From Leptodontidium sp. MPI-SDFR-AT-0119 (taxonomy: Eukaryota; Ascomycota; Leotiomycetes; Helotiales; Leptodontidiaceae), in contig JAHLEZ010000014.1 of the NCBI GenBank assembly GCA_020726505.1, forward strand, positions 868,001-932,000: a DNA stretch of 64,000 nucleotides, given 5' to 3'. Positions 36,301-47,402 of this stretch are shown here, piece after piece; position 1 is the stretch's first letter; each line of letters opens with the position of its first letter. Below the pieces are notes generated by a model. It saw nothing but the letters and a program-made list of their open reading frames with translations, was not told the DNA's origin and ran no database searches. A program made the position numbers and the translations under genes.

Positions 36301-39300
36301 TGAAAATGCATCACGAGGCTTCGGCCAAGAAGAAGTGAGTTGAAGAAGTAGATCTTGACTCGTCAGCCTTGCTGCTGGTATAGATTGACTGCAGATTTTC
36401 CGCGCTGGGCTGTGTTTGGAAGGAGGGGGGGCGGTTGAATTCGATGTTGGGAATGAATGTGAGTATGTCCTGACTCCTCCATCCGAGATCCCAACTGTCG
36501 CTGTGGCGAGGAGGGGGGAGGCAAACCCTTTGGCTTTGGGTTGGAGAAAGACTATCTCTATCTATCTATCTATCTACTTAAGCTTCCAGTAATTTCTGTA
36601 TAATGTATTGCATAGTCAGCTGGAGTCCAGCGATGTCCTCCGGTTTCTAGATTGTGGCGATCCAGACAGTGATGCATACATAACAAGAGGTCACCTTCGG
36701 TATGTAGCCCGAGAGGATGGAGGAGGGAGAGTCCCATTGCAGAGTTTCCCTTTGCCTCTGGCTTTCTTGACTGCGGTTTTCCCCTACCAGGTTTTGCGGT
36801 GTTCAGATGGTGGATCGGGGGAGATGGATGGGTGGCCTCCTGCACAGTACGTGCGGATACCCCGAACTTGATGCTGTGACTTGGTTGAGGTTAGTCTCTC
36901 TGCTCGATCTTGTTTTATTTTCAAGAGTGATTTCTTGCCTGATCGTTAAGCACGGCATCAAAGTACATTACACAGAAGGAGAAGGAGCAGCAATAATTCC
37001 ATACCACAATTCCCACTCAATTTGCCACAATTGGAACCCCTTTCACGTCTCTGATTGAATCAAAAATAGCCAGCTAGGTGAGGGAAGGTAGACATGTATT
37101 ATAACACCCCCCTTCAGACGTCGCAAGCTTCTCAACCTAACCATCCTGCATCTTCACTCGAGTGGATTCAGAACTTGCATATATAGCACTCACTCACTCA
37201 CTACGCCCTGCACAACGGCTCTCGAATATCTGCTATATAATCTTACCGGAAAGAAGGGATCGGAAGTCAACAGACGAGAAAACAGAATGGAGTCGATGGA
37301 ATTGCTTGGAAGACGATAGCTGAGAATTTCCAGCTTCACAGCTGGTGGTGAATCTCATTTCATGAGCATTGCTCTTTCTATCATTCGCTGTATCGTTTAA
37401 GTCGTGATTAGCCACTGAATAGAAATGTCCAATTTTGAGAATAGTAGGAATTTCTGTCGTTTCTTATGTCGTTGTCGTTGTGTCCTCTGCCGTCATTCCC
37501 CGCTCTGTTTACTTGACTTAGCTCGAAGCGAGATCTCCATTTTGACGGAAAACCAGCTCCAAGGTGAAATTCACACGCAGTAAGCAATCCCAATCGTTGA
37601 GAAACCTATCCCAGTGGACGTAGCTCTTCGTTCACCGCAAGATCCATGATTTGATGTAACAGTCGGTGTTTCCTCGTCAAAAATTGACCCCAGTTGGCGA
37701 CATTGCGATCCATATTCGACATGATTGCTTCTAGCTTAAATAGCTTTCGCCTTGCTTTCTCTATTCTTGTAATCAATACCAACAAAATCGAAAGCTGCCC
37801 CATCCCAATGTGTCTTACTTCGCCCAGTCTATTCAACCCGCCGCGCAAACCTCAAGCTTGAACTTCGCGAGGTGAACCTTATAATTAGATCGCCAATCCT
37901 GGTTACAGGTAACACATGAAACATCGATCGATTTGTAGAATCTCTCGTAGGAATGAGGATTCAGCTCATTTCGCCCACGTCTAGCTCCTGATACCAGCTC
38001 GTCGTCTTCTTCTTGCCATGGTCCACGAGATAGCCTAGCTTGTTTCGCAGGATGTAGCTGCATTGGAGAAACTCATGTCGGCATTCTGGATGTCATGACC
38101 GCTGTCATATTCTTCCTCGCTGCCGTGGAGGAAAATTTGCATTTTCCGTTACCGACTCTTTGTTGTTATCAACTCACCATAGTATTTCCCTCACTTCTCT
38201 ACTTCTCTGACGATGACTTCTCTTTCAAAGCGTTGATACTTACTTCCCGTGAAAACACCTAAATTCATTTATACTATTCCCAACACGTAACCTCTCCTGA
38301 GGCTCCGTACTGCACGATATCCTTTCCCTGCAAATTCCTCATGGAATTTTAAGCTGGTAAGCTCACTTTGTTTACATCCCAATCCCAGCTGCTTATCTCT
38401 ACGAACTATGTTTCAAGTTAATTCAGTGAGAATGAATACCAGCTACAGTCTCCTGAAGTAGCTAATCTACCCTTACCCTCTCTAATGGAGAATGTACGGG
38501 TGCAAGCCCATCAGGGTAGGATTCACTCCACCACATCCCCCTTCCCAATGATTGTAGTCAACTTCTCATCTTGTCATGGCATGATTTTGCCTTGCCAAAG
38601 AACCTACCAACACATCTCCAAGGAACGATATATAGCCATCCCATAGTATAGATCTCACTCCATGAAAAAGTAAACTAGAGCTCGTCACAATGCCACATCT
38701 GGATGCAATTGTGCCTGTTCCCCAATCTTGGGGGTATTTCATGACAGTCCCTTTGTATTTAGTAGGCCACTTGTACTTAAGATGCATACTTTACTTTATC
38801 CATACTCTGCTACTTTCTAGAGGTACATGTTATACACCACGGTATAGTGTTGCTATCGATTAGAAACCCCTTGTCATCTCCACCTCTTTCAGTTCTGGAC
38901 TAGAGGGGAATTTGCACCTCCTCACTTTCCCCTCTCCTAGACTCTAGACTCTTACAATTCCCAAAATGCCATTTCTTTGACTGCGAGAAGCTACGCCCAA
39001 AGGGAAGGGAAGATATATACGATCTGAATTCCTGTTCCATCATGGGAGCTACAACTCTTCTTGACCTCGCGAAGAGCTGCATCTTCGTGAAGTGGACAGG
39101 TGGAGAGATGCTCTGAAGTGGGGTTAATATACCGTGATCATAACCGAGGGGGTTTGTCCGTTACAGTTCCAACATGAAAAAGCATGTTTGAAGTCTTATT
39201 AGAAGTGAAGTGAATTTCTTGATGTGCCACGTAGCAGGCCTTTGAATCACTGAAGTTGAACTTTAGTTCCAAGTTGCAGATATCCCCCAATCAAGAATTC

Positions 39301-41379
39301 ACTTTGACCTACCTTGCCCTCCCGACATATCTTTATCAAGTAATCTAAAGTGTGTATAAAAGACATGAGAAAAAGGACTTTTGCTCTATTTTGTAACAAG
39401 AGGCCGATCGACAACCAAGGTTGCTGCCCGCTGCTCGGAACCCAGGTTGATGTTCAGAGATGACTTACGCACTTGCCGGTCAGAGATCGTTTATAGGCTA
39501 GTTGATGGGATGCTTTGTCAGTACTTTAACATCCTATTTCCAGCATGTGGATAATGTAGCTCACCTCCGTGTCTCACAAGTTACTGTCAATCTGGTTGCC
39601 ACTTCCATCGTCAGCGCTGCTGTCGCATACTCCATGTGAATATTCTGAAATCCCCAGACGTTCCAAAATTGGATATGTTATACTTTGCCGCCCGTAATCA
39701 ATCTAATACTGATATAAAAAGAGAAAATAATTCAAATTCTCAAGGTTTTTAAGTTTTACAGCCCCAGAAAAACCAGCCATAGGCTGCGCATCTGATGATG
39801 TTCGCCTAGTCAATTGTCTTTCAGATCGACCCACTGAGCACTATTCCTAATTCCACAAAATATATTGCTTTGCGTCGAAGTGTGTCCTAAGCACATCTCC
39901 ATTCTCAGAACATGGTGGAGACTAGAATTGTTGATATTGAGAAACTGGGAAGTGAATTCTGTGCGATTCACAACCACTCACTCGACAACTGTACCTTTCC
40001 TACGAGCATTCAATTTCCTATAAAACAAGAGGGCTTGAGATAAACTTGTCGAACAGAGACATGAGATTGTTCAACATGCCAGAACCAAAAGAGGACATAC
40101 GGTCTCTACTACGCCAGAATCTTCGATGCGAGATATTGACAGTACTTGCTTGTCTGCTCCTCATGTATAGGCTAGCGTGCGTAAACACTGAATTCAAAAG
40201 CTCAGTGATGGAGCATTTTCGGACAACACCTAGGGTTTTTCTTATTGCCATATCTAATTTTGTTGTCATTTGAGTTAACATACCTTAGTCTTGTTCTCGT
40301 TAATTATCTTCAGTCTGAACATCCCTCCGAAGCCGACCCAGTCTGGCCCTAATCTTCTGAGCAAAGTGATTCACCCTCCTGCAAATATCGAATCTCCATT
40401 CTCCTTTTAAGACGTTCTTGAAGTGGAGACTTCCCGTTATCTCCCTTGTTTGTTCGAATGCAACATCTGCTGTTCTTGCCTTGGCCACCAACTACGCTCT
40501 CGATGGTTAAACATGATCCCTTTCTGATGACGGGATCGAGACGACATCATTTTCTACTTGCTTTACTAGCCTATCTAATTGAAGATCTCGGCTAGCGAAT
40601 GATCTCTTCGCTCCTGTATTTGATGCTTTGTGTAGGTTGAAGTAGTCGAATTCTTCACTAAGACCTTTAAGAATTCACAGTGCTGCTTCCACCCGAGAAT
40701 TGGTGATTATATTTCCCCGAGAAATGTTCGGCTTTCTCAGCAAATACGTTTACTACTTGTAAGCCCGCCATCATGAGTGCAGAGAGCTTACATTCATGTG
40801 CTTATAACAGTTGGTATCTTCACCAGAGTGTGACGTACAATTGTACGCGAACACAGACGGACTAACTGTGCTGCGGCGGAGGTGTGGCTCAGGATAAAAG
40901 TAGGCACAGAACAGCAGGAGCCAGAAGAAAGATGACAACGGGCTTGGAAATGGTAGCAAGAGCCGTCAATGACTAGTCGTTTGGAAGCAAAAAGTGAGAT
41001 ACAACCCCAGAAACAAAAATGCACAAATTGAAGTCCCCAAAACCACGGCCGGGGTGTGAGGAATTTTGTGATGTTACTACCATCCAAGACTAAGTTAGCC
41101 CATAGAACTATAGTTCCAATCTGTGTCAAGCTTTAGATATTTTCGTTGGAGAGATGTCTTGAATTCGAGTGTTGTGCTACTCTGTATTCGCTGTACTGTG
41201 GTTTTGGGGTGTTGTTGGGGTGTTGGGCTGCGGGGTTAAAGCTCGCTACCAGACATTTTGAGGGAAGGTGAGAGTACTGTACCCATAATAAGAGATTGGG
41301 AAGGCGAAAGTGGAGAGTAGGGCTTTGGCCTACGAGGGTATAAATTACACTCCGTTTCGTATCTACCTGGCCATTAGGG

Positions 41380-42560
41380 TTGGACCATTAAATTTAAGGG
41401 GGGGGGGTCATAAAATTTAATGTTAAAATTAATGGTCCTTAAGCATTAACCGTTAATTTAATGCCAAGACTAGACGCTAAACCCTTTTAGACCTTAGTTT
41501 TTAAAGGATCCACTTGTATTTATTTTAACTTAATAATAAATTTAAAATAAAAATACCAAAAAAGGTTAAGAAAGTATATTATTTATAATACTTAATAAAC
41601 TCGAGTTATTTGAAGATTTTTCAACGATTTATGCCTCTTATTACTTAATTTTAATCATCCTAAAATAAGACTATTATCTCAAGGTAGTCTAGCGTATTCC
41701 TGAATTAATGGTCCCTAAAGCTTTAATAATTAATAGAAAGCTTGGCGTTAATTCCTTTATTCCTTCATTAACTTTTGCCCTGATTGGTCCTGTGCCACGA
41801 CACGAGGCAAGGACATTGTCTGCTTAGCACCAGGAGTTCTATTTGCGACTCTAGTCTAGGAATTAATCGCATCCACAACATTGATTTTGTCTGGGTAAGA
41901 AGGACTTTAAGTCTGTAAACCCAGCTCGCTTTGTTTTCTGTCACTGTCTTGGGGTGTGTTGTCGTCGGTAACGTTGTCACTGCCACCCAAATCTTTCTTT
42001 TATAAACGCCGCTTTTCAGCTTCTGAATCTTTCCTTATCTCACTGGACTTAAAAACCTGTGTGTCTGAATTCAATACATAGTCACTGAATGGTTTCTTTT
42101 ACATAGCCATATTCCCTTGGTCGCTCCTCCTCTGCTTTCCAAGTACATAAATACTACTCCGTCCAATTATTTTTCAGGTTAGTTTCTTCCATTTGATATC
42201 TGTTGGTGTTTAAAAACTAATTTTGATAATTGAGAGATGATGGGCTTTGGAGTGTTCACACTATTTTTCCAGGAGGATCTGGAATAAAACGAGTGAATTT
42301 AAGGTTCCTCTAATGATCAGTAGAAAATCATAACTAAAACACTATAAAGTACTCTTAAATACCGTTAAACGACGACTTATTTAGTTATTAGACTGCCCCT
42401 TAACGATTTATTATAATAAGTTAATTGAGATCTAATACTTACGTTAATATAAGATTTACTAACGTTATTAACATGACGCTAAGCGTAAAGGCGTTAAGTT
42501 ACGTGAATTTTAAAGTTACTATAATTTCTAACTTTCTAAATTAACTTTAAGTGGTACAGA
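41380..42560. repeat. AT-rich, stop-dense block, probable RIP-decayed repeat
   Basis: The block is dominated by A and T, rich in TTAA and TAA, and open in no frame, in sharp contrast with the flanks. GGACCATTAA at 41382-41391 recurs inverted as TTAATGGTCC at 41429-41438 and 41705-41714, possible remnants of terminal or internal repeats. No transposase or reverse-transcriptase motif survives, so the element type is unknown. RIP as the cause is inferred from composition. Confidence 0.55.
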
Positions 42561-43038
42561 AGTGGAGCATAAAGTAGGTGCTCCCAAAGTGGTGTTCAAG
42601 TCGTCTGAATTCTGTAAAAGGAGGCTCGTAGGGAGTAACTGACTACATACACGAATAGGGGCTGCGGAGTCAGCAGAGCCATGGTGCCGCATGCCCGTGC
42701 CTGTTCGACAAAGAGGTTATGCCAAAGTTTAAAATTTAAAATTTAGAATACTTAGTATTACTCTTTCATTAAAATAAGAAAGCTAAGAGCCATAAAGCTA
42801 TAGCTAAATAGATTTGAGACTATATTAAAGGTGTTATTTATAACAGCACCTATATTAAGTATAAGTTAACTTATAGGAGTAACTAGACTCTTTAGTAACT
42901 TATTAGGACTGCCAAGAATCGTATAGGATGTGATGGGTGGGTTATGACCAAGAGATGGGAAAAATAGATAATCCAAAAAAAAAAAAAAAAAAACCCCTGG
43001 CTCGAATCTATTCCTAATTATGTCATCTGGCCTCAACC

Positions 43039-43287
43039 CTATCTCCTCAATCCACTCGCACTACCCCAACTATTCAGGTATCCTCCGACATGCAGCTCAA
43101 TTACTGAGTAGTTCTCAGCACGATATCTTTTATTGTCCAATCCGACCTCCATCCGTTGATAATCTTCCCCGCTCAGCATCTGCTTCTCCCTCTCCTTCAA
43201 TATTCGATTGACGACGGTGCGTTTTTTGAGAACATTCTCGAGGATATTGAAAGTGCGGGTCGCTGGTACTTGGATGGTGAGAGCCAT
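43039..43287 (-). CDS. Small ORF (82 aa) or C-terminal exon of the upstream membrane-protein gene
   Basis: An ATG at 43287 (minus strand), 58 nt past the stop of the large membrane-protein ORF, opens an 82-codon frame with normal-looking codon use. It is charged and helical at first (NVLKKRTVVNRILKEREKQM), then EDYQRMEVGLDNKRYRAENY, and ends GSASGLRR. The frame stays open upstream across the end of the large ORF in a different reading frame. So it may be either a separate small gene or a last exon joined by splicing out the large ORF's end; I found no clearly consensus donor to prove the latter. Not recognised. Confidence 0.4.
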   Translation of the reverse strand: MALTIQVPATRTFNILENVLKKRTVVNRILKEREKQMLSGEDYQRMEVGLDNKRYRAENYSVIELHVGGYLNSWGSASGLRR

Positions 43288-43345
43288 AATCCTATGCGGG
43301 GTGCCACGCGAGCGGACGTGGCCTGAACAAACTACCAGAAATTCA

Positions 43346-45640
43346 TCATAAACAAGACTGCAAAAATTCGAACACCTCCTGAGCAACCTTTTTGTTGTCT
43401 TGACTTGATGCACAATGCACCTTCTCAATAGCCTCCAGCGGAAACTCCTCGTTCCTGCTCAACTCCAGTAGCGAAAGAAAGAAAGAGATATTGATCAGCA
43501 CAAAACACCACTGTAAGTTCTTCTGCAGATCACTCATATCATTCCTATCCTCGGACATTGTCCACCAATCAATCATGCCATCAATGGCAAGAACGTACAC
43601 TTGTCCCAGAGGCATGGGACCAAAGCCTGGCTTGTCGAGAACCCACTCTGGCTGGCGCATGATTCCCCGCGCCAGCAGCGCGGTCGGGGTTCCAAGAGCG
43701 GATATCGAAGAATGGAAGGAGAGCATGACTTGGCAGTTAGGAAACGCCAGCCCTTCGGAGACAAGAAGCCCACCATCAAAGGCAACTAGCACATCACAGT
43801 TGTTTTTATCTTGCATTGGCACTGCATGCAGCAGCATCCCCGTCAGCTCCTGAATTTTGGTAACCAGTGCAGCATCCTCGAAGCAAAGCTTAGCAGCTTC
43901 CCACGCAATGCTCTCTCCATCAGTAGTGATCTCCTTGAAGCTCAAAGCGGAATAAGCACGTGCATCAATATTCCCCCACTTTCTCTCTCCAACCTTGTGT
44001 CCTTTCTGCATTGAAATAACGCCAGTAGAGCAGCAGCGTTTATCAAGCTTGACACCCTCCTCGACTTCGAAACGAGCCTGTTGGCCTTTGACTAAAGACC
44101 TCGCAAAGGCAGCAAGGAGACAGACGCCCAGTTCTCCGAGTGCTACCCACCAAATTAACGAGCGAAGGCCGATGTAGTGGCATAAAAAGAATACCACGAT
44201 ACCACACGCAACTGTTGAGGCAAGCAGCGCTCTTTCTCTCGTCAACGGGCGCAGCCACACAACTTCCAGGATTTGCGGTCCGAATTCGCTGCTTAGAAAA
44301 GCGCTGCCTGTGGTCTCCATAGAGTCCGTGTTCTTGACCGAGTTCACGACGCCGTGTGTCCATTTCGCATTGCTTCTGTTCTCGAGACGTAGTAGGGTGC
44401 AGGAGGTGGAGATTATCATTGCTGCGAAGGAGACGCCGATTACTATGCCGATATAGCCGAGAACTAGGAGGAGCCAGGCGACGGAGAATTGCCAGTGCAA
44501 GTGACGGAGTGCGAGGATGTAGATGGCGAGGATAGTTGTTAGGGAGAGAATGCTGATTAAGAGGGACCAGGACTTTGGGGTTGGTGTTCGGGTTAGGAAC
44601 TCGGAGACAGCGTCTAGGGTGTACATGAATGTAAGTTGTGGGGAGGAATCATCCAGACCTTGGTCTAGCTCTAGAATTGCTGCGATTTTATTGGATCCAG
44701 TGGTTGATGCACTCGATTTAGTTGACATCGGTGACAAGTCAGACGACCTCTCCTTCGTCGTGATTTTGATTTCATCGTTATTGATGGTTTCTTGATCCTC
44801 TTTTGCAGCTTTCGTCTTCGGTACCTCACTGTTGTTGACCTTCTCAGAGGTAGATGCTAATCCCTCGGGCTCCACCACGGCTGTAGGTGGCAGATGCTTG
44901 GAGGCTCTCTCGGCCAGCTTTCGACGAAAGTCATCCTCCCGTATCCGAACCTTATCTTTTCCCTTGAGCAAAAGCACATCAGCAAGAGTCTTAACAATCT
45001 CAGCCACCGAAATCTCTGTCGCTTGCCGACATCGAAGCCCAAGAACCCATCTCACATCAACAACCCCTCTCGGAATCCCTTGCTGCAGCCTCTCACTCTC
45101 AAACCTCGCACACTCCCGAATCTGCCCCAGAACTTCCCCAAAACACTCATCCAGCCTGCCCTTCAGAAACGAAACAGCAGCCACCTGACTAGCCGGATTC
45201 GCCGATGTCGAGCGAATCAAATGCCCATCCAGCATCTCCGCATGCACACCACCGCAATTAACTTGCGTATACTCAATGCCCGCCACAGCTCGTGCCTCTA
45301 ACTCATAGCCGATAAAAGCGCGCAGCTTTTGAACGCCGCAGAACCGGATCAGAGAGGTAAAAACGGCGAGGAGGCCGAGAGGAGCGGTGCCGATGCTTAG
45401 GGCGTTGTCATAGGTACGGACACTGCGGAGGAGCTGCTTGGTTGTTCGCTCGCCGAGAAGGAGAATTAGGGGGCCGATGCCTGAGATTATTTCGGCCCAG
45501 GCGTCGGAGCTGGGGTCGATTGTGAGACCGTTGCCTCTTGTGTGGAGGGGGAAGCCATTTACTTGGGGAAGCATGAAAAGATAAAGCCATATTTTCCGTA
45601 GACAGATGCCAACAAGAGAGCCAGCTAATAGTGCAGCCAT
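43346..45640 (-). CDS. Large multi-pass membrane protein of an uncharacterised fungal family
   Basis: A single long frame gives about 764 aa from the first ATG after a TATA box (45640). The open frame continues upstream, but its only earlier start-like codon is a GTG at 45670, so I prefer 45640. The N-terminal part has a hydrophobic start (MAALLAGSLVGICLRKIW), then GPLILLLGERTTKQLL, APLGLLAVFTSLIRFCG and LRAFIGYELEARAVAG. This resembles, from memory, the block IRVCG..LRAFIGRAQE found in a family common in Pezizomycotina, often in or beside ankyrin/NACHT-type proteins. A cytosolic loop follows, rich in charged and Ser/Thr residues (about 235-320), then TM segments, among them WSLLISILSLTTILAIYILAL and FLCHYIGLRSLIWW, and a long C-terminal domain ending in a hydrophilic tail. 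Function is unknown. A link to self/non-self recognition is only a suggestion from the family's neighbours elsewhere. Confidence 0.8.
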   Translation of the reverse strand: MAALLAGSLVGICLRKIWLYLFMLPQVNGFPLHTRGNGLTIDPSSDAWAEIISGIGPLILLLGERTTKQLLRSVRTYDNALSIGTAPLGLLAVFTSLIRFCGVQKLRAFIGYELEARAVAGIEYTQVNCGGVHAEMLDGHLIRSTSANPASQVAAVSFLKGRLDECFGEVLGQIRECARFESERLQQGIPRGVVDVRWVLGLRCRQATEISVAEIVKTLADVLLLKGKDKVRIREDDFRRKLAERASKHLPPTAVVEPEGLASTSEKVNNSEVPKTKAAKEDQETINNDEIKITTKERSSDLSPMSTKSSASTTGSNKIAAILELDQGLDDSSPQLTFMYTLDAVSEFLTRTPTPKSWSLLISILSLTTILAIYILALRHLHWQFSVAWLLLVLGYIGIVIGVSFAAMIISTSCTLLRLENRSNAKWTHGVVNSVKNTDSMETTGSAFLSSEFGPQILEVVWLRPLTRERALLASTVACGIVVFFLCHYIGLRSLIWWVALGELGVCLLAAFARSLVKGQQARFEVEEGVKLDKRCCSTGVISMQKGHKVGERKWGNIDARAYSALSFKEITTDGESIAWEAAKLCFEDAALVTKIQELTGMLLHAVPMQDKNNCDVLVAFDGGLLVSEGLAFPNCQVMLSFHSSISALGTPTALLARGIMRQPEWVLDKPGFGPMPLGQVYVLAIDGMIDWWTMSEDRNDMSDLQKNLQWCFVLINISFFLSLLELSRNEEFPLEAIEKVHCASSQDNKKVAQEVFEFLQSCL

Positions 45641-45770
45641 AACTACAAGCTGCCGGTGCACTTTCGTCACCCCGAGACTATTACTGGGGACTCGAGGAGC
45701 TGCAAAGAGAAACTGTAGATCAGGTGACAGTTCAAAACAAATGCAAATAGAAGTCGCTCTTAAAAACTAT

Positions 45771-45778
45771 CTTATATA
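45771..45778 (-). promoter_or_regulatory. TATA box for the large membrane-protein gene
   Basis: TATATAAG on the minus strand, 131 nt before the ATG at 45640, with no other ATG in between. This supports the choice of start. Confidence 0.6.
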
Positions 45779-46836
45779 GGTTATGGCCTGATTATCATGC
45801 ATCCGTAGGTAAGGTGATGTTGTTTTCTTTTGCTGTCAGAGCCTCAGCTGAAAAGGTTCTTGTGCGAGGTTACATTGTGGCGTTTTGATGCCTTGCGCAC
45901 CCCGGCTTTTCTTTCATCTAAAGCCCAAATAAGAGATGGGTAGGAAGTCATGATCAGAGGTTACTAGAGCTCCCAGGTATGAGAAATAGTGACCACGACA
46001 AAGTTGTGTTTACGTTCCAGATTCCCTTAGGCTCTAGATGGAAGTCATGGAAGGTCACGTGGTATAAACTAAATAATTATAAAATGAAAAGGAAGGCAGA
46101 CATGCTGACTCTCTTCTCTTAACCTGAAATATTTTGTATTTTCGTTATTTCTAGCCCTTATGCCGATCGCGCTGGACGACTTCCTGGCCATGGCGCTAAA
46201 GGTCACGTTGAATATCACGTGATCATGCAGTAACCGAGGCTGGCCAGGTCCGCATACTTCTTCTTTCGTCAGCCGTCGCCTCGGTCTCAAAACAAAGGAC
46301 TCCACCAAGAATTCTCAATTCCTACTTCCACTCACTAATCGTCAGTTTTCACTCCCCACCTTTAGTAGTCAGTGTTTATAGGATGTCCGGTTGCCTGAAT
46401 GCCTTAAGAGGGGCCTTGGCTCGCTCCGCTATTAGCGGCCGCGTACTCAATGCGCTTAAATCGCGACTTTTCTAAGTAACTCTTTAAGCTCTTAACGTGT
46501 TAATTACATTAGTTTCGCCTAATAATTTAACCTCCTTTTATAATAGATGTATTTATTAACTTTGGAAAAGAGTAGCCTCGGGATCTAGATTTTATACGTA
46601 TTTACCTGCTTTTTTACTATTATCTTATCCCTTCGTTTAGTGAAACTGTCGGTGCAGTACCGGTTCATGTACCACGTAATATATCGATATATCAGTATGG
46701 CGACAAAGTAAACAATGTATGGTTGAAAAATCTATGTATTTTCTAAGAGAGTGCGAGGAGAGCCAGACTATATACTACGAAACCCCACCGAATGTGCTCC
46801 GAAACCATTCCGGCTAGGCTCTGACCCCTGACTTTG

Positions 46837-46934
46837 ACCCGCACCCCCTTTTCCAGTCCAAAGTATACTCGCTCATGTAGGGACCTGTAGACCAACAGAA
46901 ACATTACCTAGCGCTAAGCAGGGGGGGTGCGGGT
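46837..46934. repeat. Inverted repeat, 12-bp perfect GC-rich arms
   Basis: ACCCGCACCCCC at 46837-46848 matches GGGGGTGCGGGT at 46923-46934, with 74 nt between. The arms are strikingly GC-rich within an AT-rich block. It may be a remnant of a mobile element; no coding remains. Confidence 0.8.
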
Positions 46935-47173
46935 TAGTTATTTATAAGCGAGGGAGGGGTATACGGTATTATTTTATATACCTTTATTTATAAATGTCTT
47001 AGTAGGGTATATGCGACTGATGAAAATTCGCTTAACACTTCCCCTTTTGATATAAAGAAATATTATAAAAGTTATATCCGTTATACGATTTCCCTAGGAA
47101 TATAAGTATTACTAAAGAAAAAGAGGAGCGTTCGGGGTCGTGCTGGCTAGGCTAGCACACAGGTTTTTTACAT

Positions 47174-47187
47174 CACGTGGCGTATAA
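47174..47187 (+). promoter_or_regulatory. CACGTG element plus TATAA, promoter of the 141-aa gene
   Basis: CACGTG at 47174-47179 is followed by TATAA at 47183-47187. No ATG occurs between this and 47403, so the start at 47403 would be the first in a transcript beginning some 30 nt downstream of the TATAA. Confidence 0.5.
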
Positions 47188-47278
47188 CCTAATCAATCGA
47201 TCAGCCGTACTGCGACGATCTGCTTCCCCGACCTCCATCTATCGTTTATTTACGTCCTGGATCTACGTCCATTATCTA

Positions 47279-47369
47279 CCTCCTCCACCTGCCTCCTCTA
47301 TCTGCCTTCTCCATCTGCCTCCTCCACCTGCCTCCTCGACCTTCCTCCTCGACCTTTCTCCTCGACCTT
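47279..47369 (+). repeat. 13-bp minisatellite, 7 units, pyrimidine-rich
   Basis: Seven consecutive 13-bp units of consensus CCTCCTCCACCTG / CCTCCTCGACCTT with few substitutions. It ends 33 nt before the ATG at 47403, so it should form most of that gene's 5' leader. A related CT-rich sequence continues on both sides. Confidence 0.9.
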
Positions 47370-47402
47370 ACCTCCTTGTTCTATATCCCTCAGTCGTTAG
47401 AG

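Larger units (their letters stand above)
32370..43038. other. Gene-poor 10.7-kb stretch, partly RIP-decayed
   Basis: Nothing with domain support. The GH16 promoter side (32370-33400) is purine-rich and contains a hairpin at 33299-33334. Palindrome TACCTAGGTA occurs at 35695-35704, and a TATC array near 36551-36576. Between 37600 and 41130 several minus-strand fragments look mildly protein-like (37606-38063, 40300-40491, 40794-41129), but I cannot join them into a gene. From about 41380 to 42560 and 42720 to 42920 the sequence is AT-rich and stop-dense. An A19 run lies at 42975-42993. Confidence 0.45.
45779..47402. other. Intergenic, AT-rich block with E-box-like CACGTG sites
   Basis: No supported gene. 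CACGTG occurs at 46056-46061, 46216-46221 and 47174-47179; the first and third are followed at once by TATAA. A normal-composition segment to about 46460 gives way to an AT-rich, stop-dense block (about 46480-47110), probably RIP-decayed. A 12-bp inverted repeat (46837-46848 with 46923-46934) lies inside it. Confidence 0.5.

Noticed and set aside
37606..38063. Two overlapping minus-strand ORFs (frame change near 37840)
   Set aside because: Some segments look protein-like, but the join has no intron of workable size and no known domain; possible relic only.
40018..40491. Two adjacent minus-strand ORFs
   Set aside because: No recognisable domain, and I could not find consensus splice sites joining them.
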